Shown piece by piece: positions 5,610-13,333 of a stretch of DNA of 25,782 nucleotides (positions within the stretch are counted from its first letter, which is position 1; the number at the start of each line of letters is the position of its first letter). Made by a program: the position numbers and the translations under genes. Under the pieces are notes generated by a model that was not told where the DNA came from, made no database searches, and saw only the letters and a list, made by a program, of their open reading frames with translations. The DNA is from Pseudomonadales bacterium (GTDB lineage Bacteria > Pseudomonadota > Gammaproteobacteria > Pseudomonadales > Moraxellaceae). The DNA is taken from assembly GCA_013043915.1 (NCBI GenBank), contig JABEVH010000033.1, forward strand, positions 1 to 25,782, read 5' to 3'.

Positions 5610-6887
5610 TTATGCACCCTGGCGCTGCAGCAGGGCATAGTAGAAGCCATCATGGGGCCCCGGAAATAGCTGCAAACCCGGAAAGGAAGGGTCAGCTCCC
5701 TCTAAGGGCAAGCATTGGGCATCGGCATGATCATGAAGAAAACGCGAAATACAGAGATCGTTTTCTTCACGCAGGAGTGAGCAGGTGGCATAGAGCATCA
5801 GCCCACCGGGAGCGAGGAGAGGCCACAACTTATCCAGAAGTTCGCGCTGAACCCTGGCATTGGCGATGATGTCACGGGGACGACGTAACCACTTGATATC
5901 GGGATGTCGACGTATCACTCCGGTACCGCTGCACGGGGCATCGAGGAGAATGCGATCAAAGGGTTGACCATCCCACCAGCTATCAGGGTCGCGGGCATCA
6001 GCCTGGCGCAGCTCGGCGGTAAGTTGCAGCCGTGTGAGGTTTTCTTCAACACGTTGCAGCCGATGGATATCATGATCAAGCGCGAGAAGATTCACATCAG
6101 CGAGCTCAAGGATGTGAGCCGCTTTGCCCCCGGGAGCAGCGCAGGCATCCAGCACACGCTGACCGGGCTGCAAGCGCAACTCATAGGCAGCACGCTGGGC
6201 ATGAGCATCCTGAATGCTGACCCAGCCGTCTGTAAAATGGGGAAGTTTAGTCAGGTCCAGCCCTTCATCTAGGGCTATGCCCTGGGGTGTGTCCAGGGCA
6301 CGTGCAGCCAGCCCCTGGGCAAGCATCATGTCCAGGTAGGCATCCCTGGACACATGGCGAAGATTGACTCGCAGTGTAAGGCCAGGGATCTGATTATTGG
6401 CCGCCATCATGGACTCGGACTGTTCTGGCCAGTCGCGCCGCAGGGTATCAACTAGCCAGCGTGGATGGGCGTGTATCTCGGTCTGAGCTGCAGCTATCAG
6501 CGTATCGGATTCGCGCTGAAATCGGCGTAGTACCGCATTAATCAGACCCGTTAAACCGGGCATATCCAAATCACGGGCAGCGCCCACCGTCTCTTGCAGT
6601 GCTGCATGGGCGGGAATACGCGTAAACATCAGCTGATACAGTCCCAGCATGAGCAAGGCCTGTAGCTTCATATCCGTAGCGGGTTTTTGCAACATGGGTT
6701 TAAGAATGGCTTGCAGGTATAGACCTTGTCGAGCTGTGCCATGAACCAGTTCCATCAGCAAGCCTCGGTCTCGAGGCAAGCAGGCCTGCATAATGGGAGG
6801 TAAGGTTTGCTGCAAGGACATGGGCGATTTATCATGCAGCATGTCAGCTAAGGCCGCGGCGGCCAATGCTCTTACCGAAAGACTCAT
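5610..6887 (-). CDS. rsmB: 16S rRNA m5C967 methyltransferase RsmB
   Basis: 425 residues, the usual size. RsmB transfers a methyl group from S-adenosylmethionine to C5 of cytosine 967 in 16S rRNA. The N-terminal third (about 1-135) is the NusB-like RNA-binding domain. The C-terminal methyltransferase domain has the SAM-binding motif DACAAPGGK (247-255), DAPCSGTG (316-323) with the product-releasing Cys319, and YATCS (366-370) with the nucleophile Cys369. It is last in def-fmt-rsmB and overlaps fmt by 4 bases (ATGA). No canonical terminator follows; a modest CGCGC/GCGCG hairpin at 5580-5603 lies beyond the stop. Confidence 0.97.
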   Translation of the reverse strand: MSLSVRALAAAALADMLHDKSPMSLQQTLPPIMQACLPRDRGLLMELVHGTARQGLYLQAILKPMLQKPATDMKLQALLMLGLYQLMFTRIPAHAALQETVGAARDLDMPGLTGLINAVLRRFQRESDTLIAAAQTEIHAHPRWLVDTLRRDWPEQSESMMAANNQIPGLTLRVNLRHVSRDAYLDMMLAQGLAARALDTPQGIALDEGLDLTKLPHFTDGWVSIQDAHAQRAAYELRLQPGQRVLDACAAPGGKAAHILELADVNLLALDHDIHRLQRVEENLTRLQLTAELRQADARDPDSWWDGQPFDRILLDAPCSGTGVIRRHPDIKWLRRPRDIIANARVQRELLDKLWPLLAPGGLMLYATCSLLREENDLCISRFLHDHADAQCLPLEGADPSFPGLQLFPGPHDGFYYALLQRQGA

Positions 6888-7834
6888 AAGGGGGTCCCAA
6901 GTCGTAGTCCAGGCTGAATCTCTGGTCGTGCGCGGGCAAGTTCACAACTATCCATAACCTTGCCTCCAGGGCGCTGTATGCGAGTAATGACCATGATGCC
7001 CTCGCCGGTGGCAACATGCCAGCCCTCTCGGCTAATTTTAAGCAGCATACCAGGGACAGCGTCAGTTACTTCTGAACGCCACGATCCTGAATGCAAACGC
7101 AGCACGTCATCGCCAAGTAAGGTTTGTGCAACAGGCCAAGGCTGGTAGGCGCGAAGTCTACGGTCTATCTGCTGAGCAGATTCTGACCAATCAATGAAGG
7201 CCTCTTCCTTGGTAAGTTTATGGGCATAGGTAATACCTTCACCGGGTTGAGGATGTCTCGTCCATGCTGATGCTGAATGGAGTACCTGCAATAGAGCATC
7301 GGCTCCCAGCTTAGCAAGACGATCATGCAGCAGGGCAGAGGTGTCATCAGCGGTGATCGGACATGGCAGGGTATAAATCACATCACCCGTATCCAGGCCG
7401 GCATCCATCTGCATGATACAAATGCCCGTAGTTTGATCGCCAGCCAGTAAAGCACGCTGTATGGGGGCAGCCCCACGCCAGCGGGGTAGCAGCGATGCGT
7501 GTATGTTGAGGCATCCTTGCGGGGGTAAATCAAGAACTGGCTGAGGAAGGAGCAGGCCATACGCAGCCACAACCATGAGATCAGGTTGCCACGCTGCCAG
7601 TTCTGCCAGTGCTTCAGGAGTGCGCAAGGAAACGGGCTGGCAAACGGGCAGGTCATGCTCCAAAGCAACTTGCTTGACAGGCCCGGGTTGCAGGGTACGC
7701 CCTCGGCCTGAAGGTCGGTCAGGTTGACTGTAGACGGCGACTACCTGATGCCCGGCTTGCAGCAAAGCACGCAGAGCCATAGCAGCGAACTCCGGAGTAC
7801 CTGCAAAAACAATACGTCGTTGATTCAATGTCAA
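6884..7834 (-). CDS. fmt: Methionyl-tRNA formyltransferase
   Basis: Fmt formylates initiator Met-tRNA using 10-formyl-THF. The 316 residues carry VFAGTPEFA (9-17), the SLLPRWRGAAPIQ block (114-126) and the catalytic trio Asn110 and His112 (in LNIHAS) and Asp148 (in LDTGD). The start is unusual: there is no ATG, and the frame can begin at TTG 7834, which overlaps the def stop by 4 bases, or at TTG 7828. AGGA lies 6 bases before the second TTG, which would give a protein two residues shorter (MNQRRIVFAG). It is co-transcribed with def upstream and rsmB downstream. Confidence 0.96.
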   Translation of the reverse strand: MTLNQRRIVFAGTPEFAAMALRALLQAGHQVVAVYSQPDRPSGRGRTLQPGPVKQVALEHDLPVCQPVSLRTPEALAELAAWQPDLMVVAAYGLLLPQPVLDLPPQGCLNIHASLLPRWRGAAPIQRALLAGDQTTGICIMQMDAGLDTGDVIYTLPCPITADDTSALLHDRLAKLGADALLQVLHSASAWTRHPQPGEGITYAHKLTKEEAFIDWSESAQQIDRRLRAYQPWPVAQTLLGDDVLRLHSGSWRSEVTDAVPGMLLKISREGWHVATGEGIMVITRIQRPGGKVMDSCELARARPEIQPGLRLGTPL

Positions 7835-8337
7835 TCCTGAAGTTTGTGCTGCTTTTGCAGCTTTTTACGAATGCGCTCGCGTTTAAGGGATGAGAGGTAA
7901 TCAACAAAAAGTTTTCCTTCAAGGTGATCAACTTCATGTTGCAGGCAGGTCGCCAGCAATCCATCGGCCTCTAAGACAAAAGATATTCCCTGTTCATTCA
8001 GTGCTTCTACCCGAATGCGCGCCGGACGCTCTACCGGTTCATAAAAACCAGGTACCGAAAGGCAACCCTCATCGTAGGAACTACGCTCATCGCCCAAAGG
8101 ATACAGAACAGGGTTGATAAATACCTGTGGCTGATCTTTATCTTCTGAAACATCCAGCACCAGCATACGCAGGGGTTCATTCACTTGAATGGCCGCAAGT
8201 CCTATGCCTGGAGCATCATACATAGTGTCAAGCATGTCCTGGGCAAGTTGCCTAATCCTTTGATCAATATGAACTACCGGATGTGCCTTTTGCCTCAATC
8301 TGGGGTCAGGATATTCTAGAATAGGAAGTAAGGCCAT
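7831..8337 (-). CDS. def: Peptide deformylase
   Basis: 168 residues from ATG 8337, giving MALLPILEYPDPRLR, the usual N-terminus; a TTG 18 bases upstream is in frame but not supported by a ribosome-binding site. The enzyme removes the formyl group from nascent proteins. Motif 1 GIGLAAIQ (44-51), motif 2 EGCLSVPG with metal ligand Cys92, and motif 3 HEVDH with His134, Glu135 and His138 are intact. The C-terminal tail is basic (KRERIRKKLQKQHK). It is first in the def-fmt-rsmB operon and divergent from lysM. Confidence 0.97.
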   Translation of the reverse strand: MALLPILEYPDPRLRQKAHPVVHIDQRIRQLAQDMLDTMYDAPGIGLAAIQVNEPLRMLVLDVSEDKDQPQVFINPVLYPLGDERSSYDEGCLSVPGFYEPVERPARIRVEALNEQGISFVLEADGLLATCLQHEVDHLEGKLFVDYLSSLKRERIRKKLQKQHKLQD

Positions 8338-8371
8338 GGTCCTCGCCTGTGCCAAGAGGTGCTTCAGGGTT

Positions 8372-8377
8372 ATTATA
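8372..8377 (-). promoter_or_regulatory. -10 element of the def-fmt-rsmB promoter
   Basis: The minus strand reads TATAAT here, a perfect -10 hexamer, 34 bases upstream of the def ATG. No good -35 is seen at the correct distance (TGGCCT at 17 bases). The 178-base divergent gap to lysM holds no other feature I can support. Confidence 0.5.
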
Positions 8378-8515
8378 AGGGCAAAATATTGTGCAGGCCA
8401 TCACTCTAGGCTCATGTGCAGGATGATGATTGTTTGCTAAGATGATGAAGTTACTGTAAATATACCTTATTTATGGCACTGCTGGCTGTCGGCTGGCCTG
8501 AGAAAGGATACCTTG

Positions 8516-9628
8516 ATGAAGATGATGATGGCACTTCCTGCCCTGTTGGCGATCAGCCTAAGTGCGGCAGCATTGACTCCGGATGAGGAGGTCAAAGATC
8601 AGGCGCCTGACCATTACACAGTGGTCAAGGGCGATACTCTCTGGGATATTGCAGCTCGTTTCCTCAAGGATCCCTGGTCGTGGCCAGCGGTCTGGCAGGC
8701 CAATCCACAAATCAATAACCCGCATCTGATCTACCCAGGCAATGTTATTCTCTTGTGTCAGATACAAGGACACAAGTTGCTGGCAGTAGACCCTGGGGGA
8801 GGTTGCAAGGTCGTTGAGCAGAACATGCAAGTGGCTAGTATGGCAGCTGCTGAAGCAGGTACGGATAGTACGGGTAGTACAGTGCGGCTCGAACCAAAAA
8901 TTACTGAGCTGGCTTCGACCACGGTCATCCCGACGATCCCCCTGCGCTTGATCCTGCCCTATATGAACAAAAGCCGGGTGGTGTCCTCTGATGCCCTTAA
9001 ATCAGCTCCTTATGTGCTGGCCGGACCTGAGAACCGGTTGTTGGCAGGAACAGGTGATGATGTTTTTGTACGCGGTCATGCCAAGCCGGATACGAGTTAT
9101 TCCATGTACCGTTCAGAAGGCAGCTATATTGATCCAGATACGCAAGAATTGCTGGGATATGAAGCTGATTATGTTTGTGATGTTGTGGTCAAATCGCAGA
9201 AAGATGATATAGCACGTGTACAGGTCAGGCGTATGGCGCAGGATCTACGTATTGATGACCTTATGTTGCCAGAACAGAAGCGTGTCATAACGGCAGTCTT
9301 TAATCCCGTGAGTTCTGACAAGGTAAAACCTGGTCGTGTACTGCGTATCCTTGGTGGGGTAGAGAATGGAGGCAAATACAGTGTGATCGTGATCAATCGC
9401 GGTGAACGTGATGGTGTCAAACAGGGCTATGTGTTTTCTCTGTATCGTCACGGCAGTGTGATTGAAGATCGTCGCACGACAGAGTTGGTACGGTTGCCTG
9501 ACGAATTTGAGGGAGTTTCGATGGTGTTTCGTACCTTCTCTACGGTGAGTTACGCTCTGATACTCAAAGCAGAACGATCCATACAGATTGGTGACGATAC
9601 GAAGCCACCTTTGAGTGGTGACTTCTAA
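8516..9628 (+). CDS. LysM-domain exported protein
   Basis: 370 residues from ATG 8516, preceded by GAAAGGA at 8502-8508; a TTG codon just upstream is less well placed. A short signal peptide (residues 1 to about 20, hydrophobic LPALLAISLSAAA) directs it to the periplasm. A single LysM domain covers about residues 33-80 (HYTVVKGDTLWDIAARFL to IYPGNVILL) and should bind peptidoglycan. The remaining 290 residues match no domain I can name, but the family is regularly encoded divergently from def in gammaproteobacteria, next to dprA or tsaC. Its precise role is not known. It ends 5 bases before tsaC. Confidence 0.88.
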   Translation: MKMMMALPALLAISLSAAALTPDEEVKDQAPDHYTVVKGDTLWDIAARFLKDPWSWPAVWQANPQINNPHLIYPGNVILLCQIQGHKLLAVDPGGGCKVVEQNMQVASMAAAEAGTDSTGSTVRLEPKITELASTTVIPTIPLRLILPYMNKSRVVSSDALKSAPYVLAGPENRLLAGTGDDVFVRGHAKPDTSYSMYRSEGSYIDPDTQELLGYEADYVCDVVVKSQKDDIARVQVRRMAQDLRIDDLMLPEQKRVITAVFNPVSSDKVKPGRVLRILGGVENGGKYSVIVINRGERDGVKQGYVFSLYRHGSVIEDRRTTELVRLPDEFEGVSMVFRTFSTVSYALILKAERSIQIGDDTKPPLSGDF

Positions 9629-9633
9629 AGCAG

Positions 9634-10191
9634 ATGATCAGTGAGGTAAGGTTGAGGCAGTGCATTGACTGCCTGCGCGCCGGCGGAATCATTGCCTATC
9701 CCACTGAAGGCGTATGGGGACTAGGTTGTGATCCGGACAATGTAGATGCGGTCGAGAGACTGCTGCACATCAAGAGGCGCTCGTGGACCAAAGGACTGAT
9801 TTTGGTAGCGGCCGATAGGGAGCAAATTCACAGCTGGCATGGAGATTTGGATCAGGAACATTTCTCAAGACTATCCCGTCTCTGGCCGGGTCCCTGCACC
9901 GTAGTCCTGCCTGCCAGTGCTCGTGTACCGAGGTGGGTACGTGGGCAACATGAGACGCAAGCTTTTCGAGTGAGTGCCCATCCTGTGGTGGTTGCGCTTA
10001 GCGAGACTTGGGGTGGCCCCTTGGTGTCTACCAGCGCCAATCACTCGGGACAGCCTGCTGCACGTACTTTGCAAGAGGTTCGCATTCATCTGGGACGTGA
10101 TGTTGATGCATATCTGCCTGGCCAGCTCGGTAGCTTGAAGGGTGCAACACCCATTTTAGATTTAACCACAGGCCGACAGATTCGAATTTGA
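9634..10191 (+). CDS. tsaC: L-threonylcarbamoyladenylate synthase TsaC
   Basis: 185 residues; E. coli TsaC has 190. The enzyme makes threonylcarbamoyl-AMP from threonine, bicarbonate and ATP for the t6A37 modification of ANN-decoding tRNAs. Family signatures are AYPTEGVWGLGCDP (21-34), KRRSWTKG (47-54), the WPGP turn (84-87) and STSAN (132-136). It is the short TsaC form, without the extra C-terminal domain of Sua5. Only 5 bases separate it from lysM, and no strong ribosome-binding site is visible, so it may depend on translation of lysM. Confidence 0.95.
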   Translation: MISEVRLRQCIDCLRAGGIIAYPTEGVWGLGCDPDNVDAVERLLHIKRRSWTKGLILVAADREQIHSWHGDLDQEHFSRLSRLWPGPCTVVLPASARVPRWVRGQHETQAFRVSAHPVVVALSETWGGPLVSTSANHSGQPAARTLQEVRIHLGRDVDAYLPGQLGSLKGATPILDLTTGRQIRI

Positions 10192-10216
10192 CATCAATCT
10201 ATAGGTAAGCACCTCC

Positions 10217-11122
10217 ATGAATGAAGCAGATCTCATACGTTTACGAAGCTGGTTGCTGGATCTGCAGGAACGTATCGTCAAGGCCTTGGCGGGCGAAGAT
10301 GGGGGCATATTTTCTGAAGATTGCTGGCAACGTCCAGAGGGGGGCGGTGGTCGGAGCCGCGTGCTGGAAGATGGCACAGTCATTGAGAAAGCCGGAATCA
10401 ATTTTTCTGAAGTATCTGGGGCTAGTCTGCCCGCATCAGCCACGGCACACAGGCCTGAACTGGTAGGGCGAAGTTGGCGGGCCATGGGAGTTTCTCTGGT
10501 CATACACCCTCGTAATCCTTATGTGCCTACGGCGCATATGAATGTACGTTTTTTTGTGGCAGAGCAACCTGGGGCCATGCCTGTTTGGTGGTTCGGCGGA
10601 GGCTTTGACCTCACGCCCTACTATGGATTTGATGAGGATTGTCAGCATTGGCACCGCGTAGCCCATGATGCACTGGCTGCCTTTCCAGGTGAACTTTATG
10701 CAAATTGGAAGGCTTGGTGTGATCGCTATTTCTACCTCAAACACAGACAGGAACAGCGGGGCATAGGTGGATTATTTTTTGATGATTTTAATGAGGGAGG
10801 GTGGGAGCATTGCCTGGCGGTTTGGCAAGCAGTCGGTGAGGCATTTTTGCCAGCTTACTTGCCTATTTTGCAGAAACGGCGTCATCTTCCCTACGCGGAG
10901 CATGAGCGCAATTTTCAGCTTTATCGACGTGGCCGGTATGTCGAGTTCAATTTAGTTTATGACCGAGGCACGCTTTTTGGGTTGCAGTCCGGGGGGCGTA
11001 CCGAAGCTATTTTGATGTCTCTGCCGCGTGAAGTGCACTGGCGATATCAGTGGCAACCTGAGCCTGACAGTCGTGAAGCGAAGCTGACGTCATACTATTT
11101 GCAGCCTAGGAGCTGGATTTAA
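10217..11122 (+). CDS. hemF: Oxygen-dependent coproporphyrinogen III oxidase
   Basis: 301 residues. HemF converts coproporphyrinogen III to protoporphyrinogen IX with O2 in haem biosynthesis. The family signature WKAWCDRYFYLKHR...RGIGGLFFDD spans about 164-190. The His residues that correspond to metal or active-site ligands in E. coli are at 97, 107, 146 and 176. GGFDLTPYY (128-136) and FNLVYDRGT are also conserved. An aerobic enzyme fits an organism using ubiquinol oxidases. The stop overlaps the aroE start by one base (TAATG), so the two are probably co-translated. Confidence 0.97.
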   Translation: MNEADLIRLRSWLLDLQERIVKALAGEDGGIFSEDCWQRPEGGGGRSRVLEDGTVIEKAGINFSEVSGASLPASATAHRPELVGRSWRAMGVSLVIHPRNPYVPTAHMNVRFFVAEQPGAMPVWWFGGGFDLTPYYGFDEDCQHWHRVAHDALAAFPGELYANWKAWCDRYFYLKHRQEQRGIGGLFFDDFNEGGWEHCLAVWQAVGEAFLPAYLPILQKRRHLPYAEHERNFQLYRRGRYVEFNLVYDRGTLFGLQSGGRTEAILMSLPREVHWRYQWQPEPDSREAKLTSYYLQPRSWI

Positions 11123-11940
11123 TGGACCAATATGCCGTACTGGGCAATCCGGTTAAGCACAGCCGATCCCCTCGTATACATCAGCTTTTTGCTCAACAGC
11201 TAGGGGTTGAAATTGAATACCGGGCTATTCCCGTGGAGTTAGGTGCTTTTTCAGACACGGTGCGTAGTTTTTTTCTTGCCGGAGGGAGGGGCATCAATAT
11301 TACGCTGCCTTTCAAGCAGGAAGCATTTCAGCTGGCAGAAGTGCATAGTCAGAGGGCCTTGCGAGCCGAAGCTGTTAATACTTTGTTGCTGGGTAAAAAT
11401 AATCTTTTTTACGGCGATAATACGGACGGTGTTGGCTTGTTACGTGATCTTCAACGGTTACAGTTTCCACTGGAGGGGCGTCGCATCTTGTTGTTGGGTG
11501 CAGGAGGTGCAGCCCGTGGCGTGCTGGCTCCTTTATTGGAAGCCCGACCTGCTGAAGTGACTATTGCAAACCGCGATGAAGGTCGAGCAGCCCTTTTGGC
11601 TCATGCTTTTGGCGACTTGGGACGAGTTCGTTCTGCTGCCTACCGTGATCTGTCGGGCTCCTATCCTGTGATTATCAATGCAACTTCAGCCAGTTTGGCC
11701 GGAGAGTTGCCCCCCTTGCCAGAGCATATTCTGACGCAAGGTGGTTATGCCTATGACATGATGTATGGGTCTCAGCCCACGATTTTTATGCACTGGGCAC
11801 TGCAGGCCGGGGCTGCTGAAGTCCATGATGGGCTAGGGATGCTGATTGAACAGGCCGCAGAATCTTTCTTTCTCTGGCGGCACCAGCGACCTGATACAGC
11901 TCCGGTATTGGCAACTTTGCGAGCTGAATTGGCTGGTTAA
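11122..11940 (+). CDS. aroE: Shikimate dehydrogenase (NADP+)
   Basis: 272 residues, as in E. coli. AroE reduces 3-dehydroshikimate to shikimate in aromatic amino acid synthesis. Substrate-binding SRSP (14-17), the catalytic Lys65 (in NITLPFK) and Asp102 (in DNTDG), Asn86 and the nucleotide-binding loop GAGGAARGV (126-134) followed by NRD are all present. It is the last gene of lysM-tsaC-hemF-aroE. Its 3' end overlaps the convergent ygfA by 4 bases, leaving no room for a separate terminator. Confidence 0.97.
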   Translation: MDQYAVLGNPVKHSRSPRIHQLFAQQLGVEIEYRAIPVELGAFSDTVRSFFLAGGRGINITLPFKQEAFQLAEVHSQRALRAEAVNTLLLGKNNLFYGDNTDGVGLLRDLQRLQFPLEGRRILLLGAGGAARGVLAPLLEARPAEVTIANRDEGRAALLAHAFGDLGRVRSAAYRDLSGSYPVIINATSASLAGELPPLPEHILTQGGYAYDMMYGSQPTIFMHWALQAGAAEVHDGLGMLIEQAAESFFLWRHQRPDTAPVLATLRAELAG

Positions 11941-12515
11941 GATTCACGGGGATGTATACATAACCAACGGCTACCGGTGATGACGGCATCGAGGGGCCAG
12001 TCCCAGGACTCAATGGGAAGATCATCGACTTCCTGGATGTCATGCGCGACACCAATCAGCCTAGGGTTTTTAGGACGTCGTGCCAAGTCTGCCAGGCTAC
12101 GATCATAATATCCACCTCCCATACCCAGCCTATGCCCTGAAGCATCAAAGCCAACCAGTGGAAGTAAAATGATGTCCATACGCCAAGCCAAGCGCGGACA
12201 GCCACGTTTGGGCTCAGGAATACCGTAACGATTTAGGTGGGTGTGTTGCTGGAGAGACCATGCCTTGAAGTATAAATGTCCAGGATGGCTGGTATTTAAG
12301 CAGGGTAGGTAACAGATACTCTGATACGAGGGCAAAGACAGGTCACGAATATCAAGTTCACCATCACGCGGCCAGTAAATCGCTATGTGGAGATGGCGTC
12401 TTAAACGTCGTTGGATAAATTTAAGCACAAACCGAGTTGCAAGTTTTTGATCAGAAACAGACAGAGAACGCCTACGTTCCCTAAGCTGAACGCGCAGTTC
12501 AGCGCGAGATAACAT
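11937..12515 (-). CDS. ygfA: 5-formyltetrahydrofolate cyclo-ligase
   Basis: 192 residues from ATG 12515 (MLSRAELRVQLRERRRSLS), which fits the start of the family; a longer in-frame extension would run through the 6S RNA gene. The enzyme uses ATP to turn 5-formyl-THF into 5,10-methenyl-THF. The phosphate-binding motif GMGGGYYDR is at 131-139, with FDASGHRLG before it and Gly-Glu-Leu-Asp at 52-55. The ribosome-binding site GGAG (12526-12523) lies within the 3' strand of 6S RNA. The zapA-ssrS-ygfA order is that of E. coli, where 6S and ygfA share a transcript. The symbol fau is also used. Confidence 0.95.
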   Translation of the reverse strand: MLSRAELRVQLRERRRSLSVSDQKLATRFVLKFIQRRLRRHLHIAIYWPRDGELDIRDLSLPSYQSICYLPCLNTSHPGHLYFKAWSLQQHTHLNRYGIPEPKRGCPRLAWRMDIILLPLVGFDASGHRLGMGGGYYDRSLADLARRPKNPRLIGVAHDIQEVDDLPIESWDWPLDAVITGSRWLCIHPRES

Positions 12516-12517
12516 GG

Positions 12518-12698
12518 ACGTTCTCCAGGATGCCGCTACCGATCTTGACCCTTGAACCCAGGGGTCCAAGGTGGGAAACCTTGCATGGTATTAGGCTTTC
12601 CGTAAAACGGACATGCACACCACCATGACGAAGACTTCCCTTGCGTAAAAAACATCGGCTCAGGGGACGCGACCGGTTGGCGCACATCCCAGGGAACA
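12518..12698 (-). ncRNA. ssrS: 6S RNA
   Basis: 6S RNA mimics an open promoter and sequesters sigma-70 RNA polymerase in stationary phase. The segment is about 181 nt (184 in E. coli), located as expected between zapA and ygfA. The 5' and 3' ends pair: GTTC with GAAC, then CTGGGATG with CATCCTGG. A second helix forms between ACCGGTC (12677-12671) and GATCGGT (12544-12538). The conserved bubble-side sequence GTCCCCTGAGCCGAT is present, almost identical to E. coli, and GGGTTCAAGGGTCAAG on the 3' side is also familiar. The ends are estimated from pairing and from a -10 box, so they may be off by a few bases. Confidence 0.92.
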
Positions 12699-12703
12699 CT
12701 TGC

Positions 12704-12709
12704 AGTATA
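12704..12709 (-). promoter_or_regulatory. -10 element of the 6S RNA promoter
   Basis: The minus strand reads TATACT, 5 of 6 for the sigma-70 -10, about 6-7 bases before the predicted 6S 5' end and 15 bases after the zapA stop. The -35 would fall inside the end of zapA and is weak (ATGGCT at 17 bases). Confidence 0.55.
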
Positions 12710-12723
12710 TCGCAGTTTGCCAT

Positions 12724-13032
12724 TCAAGCCATAGGGATATGACGTACGGCAGCTAATGCTTGATCCATACGCGCTAGCAGATGCTCCAATGCTTGGGGCG
12801 TGATGGGGGTTGGTTGCTCTTCTTGCAGGGTCAAAAGTTCCCGGCTCAAGTTGAGTGCCACAATAACAGCGATGCGCTCCAGGCCAAGGATTTTGCCCTG
12901 GCCACGAACTTCGCGCATCTTCTTATCTAGGTAAGCAGCGGAGGCTCGTAAAATGGCCTGGTCTTCAGCGGTGCAATTGATGCGATAAGACTTGTCGAGA
13001 ATAAAGACCTCAAGCGTGCTGGTATCGCTCAT
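12724..13032 (-). CDS. zapA: Cell division protein ZapA
   Basis: 102 residues. ZapA binds FtsZ and promotes bundling of protofilaments at the Z-ring. The N-terminal domain (about 1-45: LEVFILDKSYRINC, then a helix with AAYLDKKMREVR) and the C-terminal helix for dimer or tetramer coiled coils (about 47-75: LGLERIAVIVALNLSREL) fit the family. It starts 2 bases after the preceding small coiled-coil gene, and its stop is followed at once by the 6S promoter. Confidence 0.93.
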   Translation of the reverse strand: MSDTSTLEVFILDKSYRINCTAEDQAILRASAAYLDKKMREVRGQGKILGLERIAVIVALNLSRELLTLQEEQPTPITPQALEHLLARMDQALAAVRHIPMA

Positions 13033-13034
13033 GC

Positions 13035-13256
13035 TCAGGGTTCCTGTTGTTCGAGGGCGCGCAAGCGCAAAATGATGGCTTCAACACGTGCCTTGGCGAG
13101 TTCGTTTTTGCGCTTAAGGTCATCGATTTCATGGCGTTGTTCAGTGTCACGTTGCCGCAGCTGTCTATTCTCAGCATCCAGCTGTGCAAGCACCTGTACC
13201 ATTTTTTCAAGACGCTGTTCCAGGGCGGAAAGCGGGTCATGCACGCTAGAACTCAT
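13035..13256 (-). CDS. Small coiled-coil protein, TIGR02449-like, ZapA partner region
   Basis: 73 residues from ATG 13256 (MSSSVHDPLSALEQRLEKMV). Almost the whole protein is one heptad-rich coiled coil with leucines or isoleucines at regular spacing (LEQRLEKMVQVLAQLDAENRQL is the first part, then RHEIDDLKRKNELAKARVEAI). Small proteins of this kind (TIGR02449) are encoded just before zapA in pseudomonads and xanthomonads and resemble ZapB in shape, which makes a role in division plausible, though not shown. No strong ribosome-binding site is visible; an upstream TTG extension is unlikely. Confidence 0.8.
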   Translation of the reverse strand: MSSSVHDPLSALEQRLEKMVQVLAQLDAENRQLRQRDTEQRHEIDDLKRKNELAKARVEAIILRLRALEQQEP

Positions 13257-13288
13257 GAAGGTGTCGCCGTGGCGCAAAATAGGGCTTA

Positions 13289-13317
13289 ATATTAGGGCAC
13301 AGTCACCCAACGGTCAA
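13289..13317 (-). promoter_or_regulatory. Sigma-70-like promoter for the zapA-ssrS-ygfA operon
   Basis: On the minus strand TTGACC (13317-13312) is followed after exactly 17 bases by TAATAT (13294-13289). Transcription would start near 13282, about 26 bases before the coiled-coil gene. The -10 lies within the palindrome TAATATTA (13287-13294), so the same bases could also supply a -10 for the divergent ygfB, but no good -35 is seen in that direction. Confidence 0.6.
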
Positions 13318-13333
13318 TTGGCAGGAAGCGCAG

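Noticed and set aside
5573..6272. Plus-strand open frames opposite rsmB
   Set aside because: They are shadows of the conserved RsmB methyltransferase domain.
12516..12569. Longer N-terminus for the folate cyclo-ligase
   Set aside because: The extension runs through the 6S RNA gene and matches nothing in the family.
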